From Cybelea sp963824595 (GTDB lineage Bacteria > Vulcanimicrobiota > Vulcanimicrobiia > Vulcanimicrobiales > Vulcanimicrobiaceae): a stretch of 64,000 nt of DNA. Position numbers and translations under genes: made by a program. Location: contig CAWGPY010000007.1 in assembly GCA_963824595.1 (NCBI GenBank), positions 1 to 64,000 of the forward strand, written 5' to 3'. This document shows positions 49,173 through 57,395 of the stretch, one piece after another (position 1 is the first letter of the stretch; each line of letters starts with the position of its first letter). The notes beneath the pieces are model-generated. The model was given only the letters and a program-made list of their open reading frames with translations, searched no databases and was not told where the DNA came from.

Positions 49173-50228
49173 ATGAATCGTGAATTTTTGCAAGGATCCA
49201 TCGCCGTCGTGACGGCAGCTGCGATTGCCGGCTGTGCCGGAGGATCGAGCACGCCGGCTGCGTCAACGGGCGTCGCCGCGTCGAGCCCGGTCCGGTCGGG
49301 CATGCGCCCGGCGCTTTGCACGCCGAAAGTCTGGGCCACGTCGCTGGCGTCCAACGCCGTCTACGGCTACACCTCGGCCAGCAGCGCGCCGTGCGTGACG
49401 CTCACGGGTCCGTATAACGGCGTCTCGCTCAACGCGCCGATCACGGTCGCGATCGGCAAGAGCCCGAAGCGGCTCTACGTCGCCGATCTGAACAACAACC
49501 GCGTCGTCGTCTTCACGTATCGGGGCCGATTCGTCAAGGCGCTCAGCACGGCGTATGCCGGCGCGCTCTATCAGCCGTGGGGCGTCTGCGTGTCGCAGAA
49601 GGGCATCGTCGGCGTCGCGAACCGGCAGTACAACAACACCGGCCCGTCGGGCAACGTCCTGTTCTTCCCGCCCACCGCGCCGAACAACAGCACGGCCACG
49701 GGCGACGCATCGGGCATCTTTATCAGCGATCAGTTCTGCGCCTTCGATAAAAAGGACAACTTCTTCGTTGACGGCACGACGTCGGCGGGACAGAAGATCG
49801 CGTATCTCGCGGTGGCGTTCGTGAACGTGCCCGGTCAGACGCTCGTGGATTCCGGTCTCGGAACCGCGTCGTTCTGGGTGGGGATGTACTCGCGGATCAA
49901 TAACCCGGCCAACGACACCCTGAGCGTCGCCACGAGCACGCCGAACAGCACGACCGAGACGGTGAAGAACTGGAAGGTGAGCGGCCCGGCCGCGGGACCG
50001 CTGTCGTTCTCACCCTTGGCCTCGTACACGTTGACGGGCTATCCCTCGACGGTCAACGCCGTGTACCAGGTCGCGCCGACGACGGGCGGCAACAGCGGAA
50101 CGCTGTACGTTGCCGACTACGGCTCGAGCGCGACGCTCGATTCGCCGGCGAACGGCGGTGCGACGGCGCTCTACAATGCCGTGAACTCGACGACCGGCGT
50201 GGCGACTCGACCGACCGGACAGTACTAG
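49173..50228 (+). CDS. Secreted lipoprotein, propeller-like repeats
   Basis: A 351-residue lipoprotein: a signal with IAGC lipobox, then low-complexity Ser/Thr/Ala linker and a repeat-rich beta region. Repeats carry the NHL/YVTN-like pattern of strand-L-Y-V-A-D-x-x-N-N-x-V (KRLYVADLNNNRVVVF and TLYVADYGSS) typical of beta-propellers. Cysteines (ALCTPK, APCVTL, GVCVSQ, DQFCAF) may be disulfide-bonded. It would be anchored outside the cytoplasmic membrane. It resembles the proteins at 60217 and 63246, part of a paralogous set. Ribosome binding site GCGAGGTC is weak. A strong bidirectional terminator follows. Ligand or role unknown. Confidence 0.8.
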   Translation: MNREFLQGSIAVVTAAAIAGCAGGSSTPAASTGVAASSPVRSGMRPALCTPKVWATSLASNAVYGYTSASSAPCVTLTGPYNGVSLNAPITVAIGKSPKRLYVADLNNNRVVVFTYRGRFVKALSTAYAGALYQPWGVCVSQKGIVGVANRQYNNTGPSGNVLFFPPTAPNNSTATGDASGIFISDQFCAFDKKDNFFVDGTTSAGQKIAYLAVAFVNVPGQTLVDSGLGTASFWVGMYSRINNPANDTLSVATSTPNSTTETVKNWKVSGPAAGPLSFSPLASYTLTGYPSTVNAVYQVAPTTGGNSGTLYVADYGSSATLDSPANGGATALYNAVNSTTGVATRPTGQY

Positions 50229-50267
50229 GCACAAAGTTTCGAGCGTAGTGGGGCGCTCGAAAGAAAA

Positions 50268-50298
50268 CGCCCGCCTTTCCGGCGGGCGTTTTTCTTTG
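50268..50298. terminator. Bidirectional intrinsic terminator
   Basis: CGCCCGCC (50268-50275) and GGCGGGCG (50281-50288) form an 8-bp stem with a 5-base loop, followed by a T-rich run (TTTTTCTTT). A purine/A-rich run precedes the stem (AAAGAAAA), so it also terminates the convergent minus-strand gene at 50324. Confidence 0.85.
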
Positions 50299-50323
50299 GC
50301 CTTACGGCGCCCGACGATCGCAT

Positions 50324-51235
50324 CTACGGTGCCCACTTCAGCCGCTGCACCCAGTCGCCGCCTTGGTCGGCATAAACGACCCAGACGTCGTTCGTCGTTT
50401 CGTCGATCCCCACGGTATGAACGCCTTGATGGCCGGTGTCGATGCGCCCGACCACTCGCGGCGGCGCGCCTGCGGCGACCGCGACGACGGTGACGATCCC
50501 CCGTCCGGCGCACACGACGAGGCCGCCGCGCGAACCGGTGCTGCACTGGTCGATCCGCGGCTGAACCTGCGCGTCGCCAACGTGCGTGCCGTCGGGCGCG
50601 TAGGCGGAGAGCACGCCGTTGGCACCACCGACGATCACTTGATTGGCCAGCGGTGCAAAGACCAACGGGTGATTGTCGCGCAGCTGCGGCGTTGGCACGA
50701 CCTTGACGACCGTGCGCGTCGCGGGGTTGACGATCGCGAAGCCGCCCCCGTTGGCGAGATTCTGATAGAGCGTGCCGGTCGCGGAATCGACTGCGAGCGA
50801 TTCGAGAGCGCTGGCGGGCATTTCGATGGTCGCGAGCAGCTTCATCGCGGCCGCGTCGATCACGTATACCGAGCCGCCGCCGTCCTGATCGGCGTACACG
50901 ATTCTGCGGGACGGATCGTAGGCAATGGCATCCACGTTCCCCGGGACGTTAACGGTCGCCACGACGCGCATGGCGGTGGGATCGACTTTGGAGAGCGTCC
51001 GGTCCGTGCCGTTCCCGGTGAACACCGCGCCGCTCTGTGGGTCGACCGCGACGCCGTGCATCGGGCCGACGCTCACCTGCGCCAGGACGCTGCCCTCGGC
51101 TTCATTCACGATCATCAATCGCCTGCTGGCGGTGTGCGCCGCATAGGCCCGATGGCGGACCTCGTCAACGGCGACGTAGTCGAACCCGCCGTAAACCGGG
51201 ACGCGTTGGGGCGGCGCGGCGACGGCGATCGGCAT
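50324..51235 (-). CDS. YVTN-type beta-propeller protein
   Basis: A 303-residue protein of repeated ~40-residue units of the YVTN/YncE beta-propeller kind: YVAVDEVRHRAYAAHTASRRLMIVNEA, GVAVDPQSGAVFTGNGTDRTLSKVD, AIAYDPSRRIVYADQDGGGSVYVID and ESLAVDSATGTLYQNLANGGGFAIVN. A seven-bladed propeller is likely. ATG 51235 is chosen because an earlier in-frame start would run into the adjacent tRNA-Ala. With this start there is no signal peptide, unlike the related lipoproteins, so either it is cytoplasmic or the true start differs. It converges on the terminator at 50268. Function unknown. Confidence 0.75.
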   Translation of the reverse strand: MPIAVAAPPQRVPVYGGFDYVAVDEVRHRAYAAHTASRRLMIVNEAEGSVLAQVSVGPMHGVAVDPQSGAVFTGNGTDRTLSKVDPTAMRVVATVNVPGNVDAIAYDPSRRIVYADQDGGGSVYVIDAAAMKLLATIEMPASALESLAVDSATGTLYQNLANGGGFAIVNPATRTVVKVVPTPQLRDNHPLVFAPLANQVIVGGANGVLSAYAPDGTHVGDAQVQPRIDQCSTGSRGGLVVCAGRGIVTVVAVAAGAPPRVVGRIDTGHQGVHTVGIDETTNDVWVVYADQGGDWVQRLKWAP

Positions 51236-51301
51236 AAGCGGCGACCTCTGCGCGCCGTCGTAGAGTGACGTTGACGTTGATGCTTGGGACCGAGCGTTCT
51301 T

Positions 51302-51377
51302 TGGTGGAGGCAAGGAGACTCGAACTCCTGACCCTTACGCTGCCAGCGTAATGCTCTACCAGCTGAGCTATGCCCCC
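51302..51377 (-). tRNA. tRNA-Ala (GGC anticodon)
   Basis: Minus-strand cloverleaf: acceptor GGGGGCA/TGCCTCC with the alanine-defining G3-U70 pair, D-arm AGCTCAGCTGGTAGAGC, anticodon stem TTACG/CGTAA around loop CTGGCAG (anticodon GGC), T-arm with GGAGTTCGAGTCTCC. CCA is encoded at 51302-51304. Confidence 0.94.
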
Positions 51378-51455
51378 ACGGCCGAAACCGGCGCGACCCG
51401 CCCGTATTCGACCGGGAAGGGCGCGTGCCTCTCCGAAATAACCACACCGCGCCGC

Positions 51456-51531
51456 GGGGATGTAGCTCAGCTGGTAGAGCACCTGCTTTGCAAGCAGGGG
51501 GTCAGGGGTTCGAGCCCCCTCATCTCCACCA
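51456..51531 (+). tRNA. tRNA-Ala (TGC anticodon)
   Basis: Cloverleaf with acceptor GGGGATG/CATCTCC (G3-U70 pair), D-arm AGCTCAGCTGGTAGAGC, anticodon stem CCTGC/GCAGG around loop TTTGCAA (anticodon TGC), T-arm GGGGTTCGAGCCCC, and encoded CCA. It is divergent from tRNA-Ala(GGC), 78 bases away, so the two alanine isoacceptors that read all GCN codons are side by side. It is followed 17 bases later by a DUF899 gene. Confidence 0.94.
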
Positions 51532-51548
51532 AGACGAGGAAAAGTAAG

Positions 51549-52229
51549 ATGGCGGATTCGAGTCTTCTGATGCCCGGCGCCGACGACGCATATCGTCGTT
51601 CGCGCGAACGCCTGCGCGAGGCGGAGATCGATTTGCGCGACCGGATCGAAGCGGTGGCGGCCATGCGCCGCGACCTGCCGCCCGGTCCGGTCGTCCCCGA
51701 CTACGCGTTCGTCGAGAACGGCAAACGCGTACGCTTATCGCAACTCTTCGCCGACGGCAAGCCGTATCTGATCCTCTACCACCTGATGTACTGGGCCAAG
51801 GACGACGATTTCTGTCCGATGTGTTCGCTGTGGATCGACGGCTTCAACGGAGTCGCGCCGCACCTGACGCAGCGCGCGAACTTCGTCGTCGCATCGCGGT
51901 CACCGTTCGAGCGGCTCGCGGCCTGGGGCGCCCGCCGGGGGTGGAACCGGCTGCGGCTCCTCTCGGACGACGGCCCGGCCTTTGCGCGCGATATTGATGC
52001 CGAAGACGCCGACGGCAATCCGGATTCGACCATCGTCGTGTTCGCGAATAACGGCGACGACTTGCGCCACATCTATACCGCGCACCCAATGCTGGAGGAT
52101 CGCGAGCGGGGAATCGACCAGCTCTGTCCCGTTTGGCATCTCTTCGATCTGATGCCGTCCGGCCGCGGAGACTGGTACGCGACGAACGACGCCTTCGACG
52201 ACTCGTTGCGCCGGCTCACACCGCCATAG
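51549..52229 (+). CDS. DUF899-type thioredoxin-like protein
   Basis: A 226-residue protein of the DUF899 family, a thioredoxin-like fold. It has YAFVENGKRVRLSQLFADGKPYLILYHLMY (a strand-helix opening), then DFCPMCSLWIDGFNG, where the C-x-x-C lies at the thioredoxin active-site position, and VVASRSPFERLAAWGARRGW. Family members are often annotated as predicted dithiol-disulfide oxidoreductases without proven activity. No signal peptide, so probably cytoplasmic. ATG 51549 lies soon after tRNA-Ala(TGC). It is followed after 20 bases by a secreted hydrolase gene. Function inferred only at fold level. Confidence 0.8.
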   Translation: MADSSLLMPGADDAYRRSRERLREAEIDLRDRIEAVAAMRRDLPPGPVVPDYAFVENGKRVRLSQLFADGKPYLILYHLMYWAKDDDFCPMCSLWIDGFNGVAPHLTQRANFVVASRSPFERLAAWGARRGWNRLRLLSDDGPAFARDIDAEDADGNPDSTIVVFANNGDDLRHIYTAHPMLEDRERGIDQLCPVWHLFDLMPSGRGDWYATNDAFDDSLRRLTPP

Positions 52230-52249
52230 ACGGCGAAGCGAGCCGAGTA

Positions 52250-54184
52250 GTGCGTCGCTGGCCGCCGGTCCTCGCGTTGCTCGTCGCGGGCGTCGCGGCC
52301 GGCTGTTCGGGCTTTCGGTCCGAGCCGGCGCTGACGGGCCAACACACAGGCAACGCCGGCGCGCAGACGCGCGTCGGCTCGATCGGGTTTCAGCGTTGCG
52401 ACTTCGGCGGCGGGTACTACTGCGGCGCGTTACGCGTCGCGCTCGATCCGGCCGGCCGCGTGCATGGAACCATCGACATCGCGATCGCGTGGCTGCCGCA
52501 CGCCAACCGCGCCGCGCGACCCGCGGGGACGATCGTCGCGGTCGAGGGCGGCCCCGGCTACGGCTCGATCGGCTCGCGCTTTTTCTATCGCGCGCTCTAC
52601 GCGCCGCTGCTCGCCACGCACGACCTCCTGATGGTGGACAACCGCGGGACGGGCCGCTCGAATGCGATCGTCTGCCGCGCGTTGCAGCGCGCGCCCCTGA
52701 TGGTGCTGCCCGACGTCACGAGCTGCGGGCAGCAGCTCGGTCGAACCTCCGATCTCTACGGAACGGGGCTCGCCGCCGACGATCTCGCGGCCGTTCTCAG
52801 CGCGATGCGCATCAAACGCGTTGACCTATACGGCGACTCCTACGGCACGTTCTTCGTGCAGGCGTTCGCCGGGCGTCATCCCGATCGCGTGCGTTCGCTC
52901 GTGCTCGACGGCGCGTATCAAGTGACGGGCGGCAACCCGTGGTATCCCAGCGAGGCGCCGGCGATTCGCAGCGCGTTCGACCTGGCCTGCGCGCGCTCGC
53001 CGGTCTGCAGCGTGCGCCGGGGATCGTCGCTCGAACGCCTGCGCGCGCTGCTCGCGCAGCTGCGTGCCGAGCGCTCGAAGATCGCGCCCTCCGACCTGGC
53101 CTTCGTGATGGACTCCGCGGGGCTCGACCCGCTCGTCTACCGCGACCTCGACGCCGCGGCGCGCGCGTACGCGAACGGCGACCGCGTGCCGCTGCGCCGG
53201 CTCGTGGACGAAGCCTATGCGGAAGAAGAAGGCGCGGGCGGCCGCGCGCGCGGCTACAGCCAGGGCCTGTTCGTGGCCGCGAGCTGCTCGGACAATCCGC
53301 AGGCGTACGACATGCTGTCGCCCCCGCCGGCGCGCCAGCGCACCTGGCGCCGCGCGCTGGCGCGCAAGCGCGCCGAGGACCCGACGGTCTACGCGCCGTT
53401 TTCGATCGACGAGTTTCTCGGCATCCCACTCGATTACGCCTACGTGCCGCTCTGCACGACCTGGCCGGTGCCGTCGCGCGAGCATCCGCCGGGCGAGCCG
53501 GTGCCGCCGGGCACGCGTTTTCCCGGCGTTCCGGTGCTCGTGCTCAACGGCGACCTCGACACGATCACGACGCCGCAGGAAGGCGAGCGCGCCGCGCGCC
53601 TCTTCCCGCGAGCGACGCACGTGATCGTCGCGAACACGGGCCACGTCACCGCGATCGACGACTTCTACGGCTGCGCGCAGGACATCGTGCGCCGCTTCGC
53701 CCGCACGCAGCGCGTTGACGCGGCCTGCGCGTCGCGCGTGCCGGCGCTGCATCTCGTGCCGTCGTTCGCGCGTTCGCTGAGCGCCGTCGAGGCGGCGCAG
53801 CCCGCGCCCGGAAATCGCGGAACCGAAGCCGACCTGCGCGCCGCGGCCGCCGCCACGCTGGCCGTCGCCGACGTGCTCGCGCGATCCTATGAGTTCGGCG
53901 CGAGCCGCGGCACGGGGCTGCGCGGCGGCTCGTATGCGGCGACGTCGAAGAACGCGTCCGCGAGCGCGACGCTCTCGGGGATTCGCTGGACGAGCGACCT
54001 CGCGGTGTCGGGCAAGGCCGCGTTCGACGCGCGCGCCGCTCGTGCAACGGCGCGCCTGACGCTCGCCGGCGGCGCCGCCGGGACGCTCGACGCGAAGTGG
54101 GCGACGGCCGGGAGTGCCGCCGTCGCCGAGCTGCGCGGAACGATCGGCGGACGCGCGGTGCGCGCGACGATGCCCGCGCCCTAG
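52250..54184 (+). CDS. Secreted alpha/beta hydrolase (TAP-like peptidase type)
   Basis: A 644-residue lipoprotein. The N-terminus RRWPPVLALLVAGVAAGCSG has a lipobox (VAAGC). The alpha/beta hydrolase core has VEGGPGYGS (oxyanion region), LLMVDNRGTGRSN, the nucleophile elbow LYGDSYGTFFVQ (G-x-S-x-G), the acid near VLVLNGDLDTITTP, and the His in NTGHVTAID. This order matches tripeptidyl aminopeptidase-like enzymes and related S33 peptidases. The last ~120 residues (from about RAAAAATLAVADVL) form a beta-rich domain unlike the hydrolase and of unknown role. GTG 52250 is the start that yields the lipobox. Substrate unknown; secreted peptidase is the best guess. Confidence 0.82.
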   Translation: MRRWPPVLALLVAGVAAGCSGFRSEPALTGQHTGNAGAQTRVGSIGFQRCDFGGGYYCGALRVALDPAGRVHGTIDIAIAWLPHANRAARPAGTIVAVEGGPGYGSIGSRFFYRALYAPLLATHDLLMVDNRGTGRSNAIVCRALQRAPLMVLPDVTSCGQQLGRTSDLYGTGLAADDLAAVLSAMRIKRVDLYGDSYGTFFVQAFAGRHPDRVRSLVLDGAYQVTGGNPWYPSEAPAIRSAFDLACARSPVCSVRRGSSLERLRALLAQLRAERSKIAPSDLAFVMDSAGLDPLVYRDLDAAARAYANGDRVPLRRLVDEAYAEEEGAGGRARGYSQGLFVAASCSDNPQAYDMLSPPPARQRTWRRALARKRAEDPTVYAPFSIDEFLGIPLDYAYVPLCTTWPVPSREHPPGEPVPPGTRFPGVPVLVLNGDLDTITTPQEGERAARLFPRATHVIVANTGHVTAIDDFYGCAQDIVRRFARTQRVDAACASRVPALHLVPSFARSLSAVEAAQPAPGNRGTEADLRAAAAATLAVADVLARSYEFGASRGTGLRGGSYAATSKNASASATLSGIRWTSDLAVSGKAAFDARAARATARLTLAGGAAGTLDAKWATAGSAAVAELRGTIGGRAVRATMPAP

Positions 54185-54191
54185 CGATTCG

Positions 54192-54683
54192 CTACGTGGA
54201 GCGCGTGCAGGTGACCTTAAAGCTCGGTTTTGCGGCCGTCATCGTCTCGTAGGCGGTGATCGTGAAGCTGTTCGGGCTCCGTACGGTCGAGCCATGACCC
54301 AGCTTGCCGCTCGAATTGGCGTGGTCCGCCCACTCTTCGGTTGTGCCGCTCCACGGCTTGGCGTATGAAATCCACCACGCCGCCGTGTTGTCGAGCCCGG
54401 TCTGCACGTAGCGACCGTTCTTCGCGTCGTACGTCGTCGCGATGTTGAGGATGTAAGGCGTTTTCATCTTGCCCTGCGGGGGCACGACGACCGTCTGCCG
54501 CAGCAACTCCGATTCGAGCGTGAACGACGAGGTGGCCTTATCGGGAGCCTCTCCGACCGCACTGCTGATGCAGTTCCAGTTACCGACGTAGTATTGCATT
54601 GCCGCCATCCCCGTCGCCGGTTGCGCGGCGATGGGCGGCGAAACGGCGGCGGCCAAAGCGGCCAACAAAAGCGCGTTGCGCAT
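54192..54683 (-). CDS. Small secreted protein of unknown function
   Basis: A 163-residue protein with a signal peptide (RNALLLAALAAAVSPPIAA, cleaved near IAA-QP). The mature domain starts MQYYVGNWNCISSAVG and is beta-rich with Trp and Tyr residues (YVQTGLDNTAAWWISYAKPW, TVRSPNSFTITAYETM), and looks like a lipocalin-type barrel similar to DUF1579-like proteins (G-x-W-x-C start). Two cysteines (NWNC and VTCTRS) may form a disulfide joining the ends. It converges on the hydrolase gene with 7 bases between. A function is not evident. Confidence 0.7.
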   Translation of the reverse strand: MRNALLLAALAAAVSPPIAAQPATGMAAMQYYVGNWNCISSAVGEAPDKATSSFTLESELLRQTVVVPPQGKMKTPYILNIATTYDAKNGRYVQTGLDNTAAWWISYAKPWSGTTEEWADHANSSGKLGHGSTVRSPNSFTITAYETMTAAKPSFKVTCTRST

Positions 54684-54808
54684 GCCAAGTCCCTGCCTTT
54701 CGGGGTCCCGTTGGTTACAGTCGGCTTTCGCCCCTTAGCAAGCGAGCCCCCTTTGCAAAGGTTCCTTTCCGCGCTCCTCCGTAACCCGCACCTGAGGTAT
54801 TTGACGCA

Positions 54809-55171
54809 ATGATTACCGGCATGCACGTGATGCTGTACAGTCGCCACGCCGAGAAGGTGCAAGCCTTTCTCGGCGACGTCTTGGGATTTCCGTCGGTCGA
54901 CGCAGGCGAGGGGTGGCCGATTTTCGCCGCGCCGCCCGCGGAGATTGCGGTGCACGAAACCGGCGATGAAGCCTCGCACGAAGTCTTTCTGATCTGCGAC
55001 GACGTGGATGCGATGGTGAAACGTCTGGCCGAGCGCGGTATCGAAAGCGAGCCGATCGCCGACCGCGGATGGGGACGCGCGACGACCATCCTGCTGCCCG
55101 GCGGCGAGCGTCTGGGTCTCTACGAGGCGCACCATCCGTCGCCGCTCGCCGGCGGGAGCGCCGGACGATGA
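54809..55171 (+). CDS. VOC-family (glyoxalase/bleomycin-resistance-like) protein
   Basis: A 120-residue single VOC module with two beta-alpha-beta-beta-beta halves. MHVMLYSRHAEKVQAFLGDVLGFPSVDAG is the first half and HEVFLICDDVDAMVKRLAERGIESEPIADRGWGRATTILLPGGERLGLYE the second (positions ~48-105). Candidate metal ligands are the His near the start and the Glu in GLYE. Members include glyoxalase I, dioxygenases and antibiotic-binding proteins, so the substrate cannot be predicted. ATG 54809. The stop overlaps the BNR-propeller gene by 4 bases, putting it in a three-gene coupled unit with that propeller and a MoaD-like protein. Confidence 0.85.
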   Translation: MITGMHVMLYSRHAEKVQAFLGDVLGFPSVDAGEGWPIFAAPPAEIAVHETGDEASHEVFLICDDVDAMVKRLAERGIESEPIADRGWGRATTILLPGGERLGLYEAHHPSPLAGGSAGR

Positions 55172-56283
55172 GCGGCGTTCGCGTGCTCGTTGGAACGCGC
55201 AAGGGCGCGTTCGTCCTGGAGGCCGACGGCAAGCGCGCGGAGTGGAAGATCGACGGCCCGCACTTTGCCGGCTGGGAGATCTATCACCTCAAGGCCTCGC
55301 CCGTCGATCCCAACCGCATCTACGCGTCGCAATCCACCAGCTGGTTCGGCCAACTGATTCAACGCTCCGACGACGGCGGGCGCACGTGGGAGCCGATGGG
55401 CAATCGCTTCGAGTACGACGGCACGCCGGGAACGCACCAGTGGTACGACGGAACGCCGCACCCGTGGGAGTTCGCGCGCGTCTGGCACCTCGAGCCCTCG
55501 CTCTCCGATCCGGACGCGCTCTACGCGGGCGTCGAAGACGCCGCGCTCTTCCGCTCGACCGACGGCGCGACGACGTGGCAAGAGCTGTCCGGCCTGCGGC
55601 GGCACAGCTCGGCAGGCTCGTGGCAGCCGGGCGCGGGCGGCATGTGCCTGCACACGATCGTCGTGGATCCGCGCAACCCGGATCGGATCTTCACCGCCAT
55701 CTCCGCGGCCGGCGCGTTTCGCAGCGACGACGCGGGCGCGACGTGGCGCCCGATCAACCGCGGCCTGAAATCGAATAGCATTCCTCAGCAGGAAGCCGAG
55801 GTCGGCCACTGCGTGCACCGCCTCGCGATGCACCCCAGCCGGCCCGACGTGCTGTTCATGCAGAAGCACTGGGACGTGATGCGCACCGACGATGCCGGCG
55901 AGTCGTGGCGCGAGGTCAGCGGGAATCTGCCCACGGACTTCGGCTTCGCGATCGACGTGCACGCGCACGAGCCCGAGACGATCTACGTGGTTCCGATCAA
56001 GAGCGACTCCGAGCACTTTCCACTGGACGGCCGGTTGCGCGTGTATCGCAGCCGCAGCGGCGGCGACGAGTGGGAAGAGCTGGCGCGCGGGCTTCCGGAG
56101 CGCGACTGCTACGTCAACGTGCTGCGCGACGCGATGGCCGTCGACCGGCTCGACGAGTGCGGGATATACTTCGGAACGACGGGCGGCCAGGTGTACGTTT
56201 CGCCCGACGGCGGCGAGAACTGGAGTGCCATCGTCCGCGACCTGCCCGCGGTGCTGTCGGTCGAGGTCCAGACGCTGGCGTGA
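55168..56283 (+). CDS. BNR/sialidase-like propeller protein
   Basis: A 371-residue protein with multiple BNR (Asp-box) repeats of the form S-x-D-x-G-x-x-W: RSDDGGRTWEPM, RSTDGATTWQEL, RSDDAGATWRPI, RTDDAGESWREV, RSGGDEWEE (degenerate) and SPDGGENWSAI, giving a six-bladed propeller like exo-alpha-sialidases and VPS10-type domains. It starts VRVLVGTRKGAFVLEAD. No signal peptide is visible, so it should be cytoplasmic, unlike classic sialidases. It overlaps the VOC gene before (ATGA) and the MoaD-like gene after (GTGA). Propellers of this kind are often found next to MoaD-like proteins in bacterial genomes, as far as I recall. Substrate unknown. Confidence 0.82.
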   Translation: MSGVRVLVGTRKGAFVLEADGKRAEWKIDGPHFAGWEIYHLKASPVDPNRIYASQSTSWFGQLIQRSDDGGRTWEPMGNRFEYDGTPGTHQWYDGTPHPWEFARVWHLEPSLSDPDALYAGVEDAALFRSTDGATTWQELSGLRRHSSAGSWQPGAGGMCLHTIVVDPRNPDRIFTAISAAGAFRSDDAGATWRPINRGLKSNSIPQQEAEVGHCVHRLAMHPSRPDVLFMQKHWDVMRTDDAGESWREVSGNLPTDFGFAIDVHAHEPETIYVVPIKSDSEHFPLDGRLRVYRSRSGGDEWEELARGLPERDCYVNVLRDAMAVDRLDECGIYFGTTGGQVYVSPDGGENWSAIVRDLPAVLSVEVQTLA

Positions 56284-56576
56284 TCCGCGTGGTGCTGCCG
56301 GCCCACCTGCGCAACCTCGCACGCGTGGAGGGCGAGGTGGGCGTCGAGGTTGCCGGCGAGGTGACGCAGCGCTCGCTGCTCGACGCGCTGGAGTCTCGCT
56401 ATCCGATGCTGCGCGGCACGATGCGCGATCAAACGACGCAGCGGCGCCGCGCGTACGTGCGATTCTTCGCCTGCGAGCGCGATCTGTCGCACGAGCGCCC
56501 CGACGCGCCGCTTCCCGACGCGGTCGCCGCCGGCGCGGAGCCGTTCCTCGTGGTCGGCGCGATGGCGGGCGGCTGA
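56280..56576 (+). CDS. MoaD/ThiS-like ubiquitin-fold protein with C-terminal di-glycine
   Basis: A 98-residue beta-grasp protein. VIRVVLPAHLRNLARVEGEVGVEV forms the first strands, LLDALESRYPMLRGTM the helix, and the sequence ends VVGAMAGG. A C-terminal Gly-Gly is the site that MoaD, ThiS and ubiquitin-like proteins use for adenylation and thiocarboxylate or isopeptide formation. It is translated with the BNR propeller (4-base overlap). No E1-like MoeB/ThiF and no molybdopterin or thiamine genes are nearby, so a sulfur-carrier or protein-tag role outside those pathways is possible. Confidence 0.8.
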   Translation: MIRVVLPAHLRNLARVEGEVGVEVAGEVTQRSLLDALESRYPMLRGTMRDQTTQRRRAYVRFFACERDLSHERPDAPLPDAVAAGAEPFLVVGAMAGG

Positions 56577-56585
56577 CCGCCGCCC

Positions 56586-57311
56586 TTACTCCGTCTCGCG
56601 GGCGTTGAGATCCACCAGCTCGCCGTTGATGCCGTCGGAGGACGCGCTCGCGAGAAACGCGAGCACGCGCGCCACCTCGTCGGGCGAGGCGGCCGCCGCG
56701 AAGTCGCCGGTGTCGAGATACTCGCGCGCGGCCTCGGTCGCGACCGTGCCCAGCACGACGGCGTTGGCCACGATGCCGTCGGCCTTATGCTCGCGCGCGA
56801 CGGCGCGCATCAGCGTGTTGACCGCGGCCTTGGCGGCGCCGAACAGCCCGAAGTTGGGCTGCGGGTTGCGCGAGCTGCCGGCGGTGACGGTGACGATGTG
56901 GCCGCGGGAGCGCCGGCCGGGCAGGTACGGCTGCGCGAGCATGCGCCGCAGCGCGGCGACCGTAAGGTTGTAGGCGGGCACCACGAAGCCGTCGACGTTG
57001 ACGCGGAGATCTTCCAGTGTCGAGTCGGCGAGCGCCACGAACTTGCCTTTACCGGCGACGTTCACGACGGCGTCTATCCTGCCGAACTCGTCGGCGACGC
57101 CGTCAACCATCCGTTGCGTCGCGGCGGGATCGGCGAGGTCGGCGACGGCGCTCGAGGCGCGCGCTAGGCCGGCGACCGCCGCGCCGGCGGCCGCAACGGA
57201 GCGCGAGACGACCACGACGCGGGCGCCTTCGTCGTGCAAGACCCGCACCGTCGCACCGCCGACTCGGCCGGTGGCGCCCGCGAGAACGATAACGTCTCCG
57301 TCGAAAAGCAT
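56586..57311 (-). CDS. SDR-family protein lacking the catalytic tyrosine
   Basis: A 241-residue Rossmann protein of the short-chain dehydrogenase family. The cofactor loop IVLAGATGRVGGATVRVL (T-G-x-x-x-G-x-G in relaxed form), ADLADPAATQ, VNVAGKGKFVAL (N-A-G site) and IVTVTAGSSRNPQ (catalytic Ser region) are present. At the Y-x-x-x-K active site the sequence is FGLFGAAKAAV, so the Tyr is replaced by Phe while the Lys remains. This predicts loss of normal SDR redox chemistry, or a binding role. I chose ATG 57311, preceded on the minus strand by GGAGG, over an upstream start. It is divergent from the S9 peptidase gene. Confidence 0.8.
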   Translation of the reverse strand: MLFDGDVIVLAGATGRVGGATVRVLHDEGARVVVVSRSVAAAGAAVAGLARASSAVADLADPAATQRMVDGVADEFGRIDAVVNVAGKGKFVALADSTLEDLRVNVDGFVVPAYNLTVAALRRMLAQPYLPGRRSRGHIVTVTAGSSRNPQPNFGLFGAAKAAVNTLMRAVAREHKADGIVANAVVLGTVATEAAREYLDTGDFAAAASPDEVARVLAFLASASSDGINGELVDLNARETE

Positions 57312-57395
57312 CGTCGCTACCTCCGCTGCCGACAACCGCGAAAACGGGCGCGCTGTTGCGCATGGTAGGGGCGGGGCCGGGCAGAAGCGCCGCGC

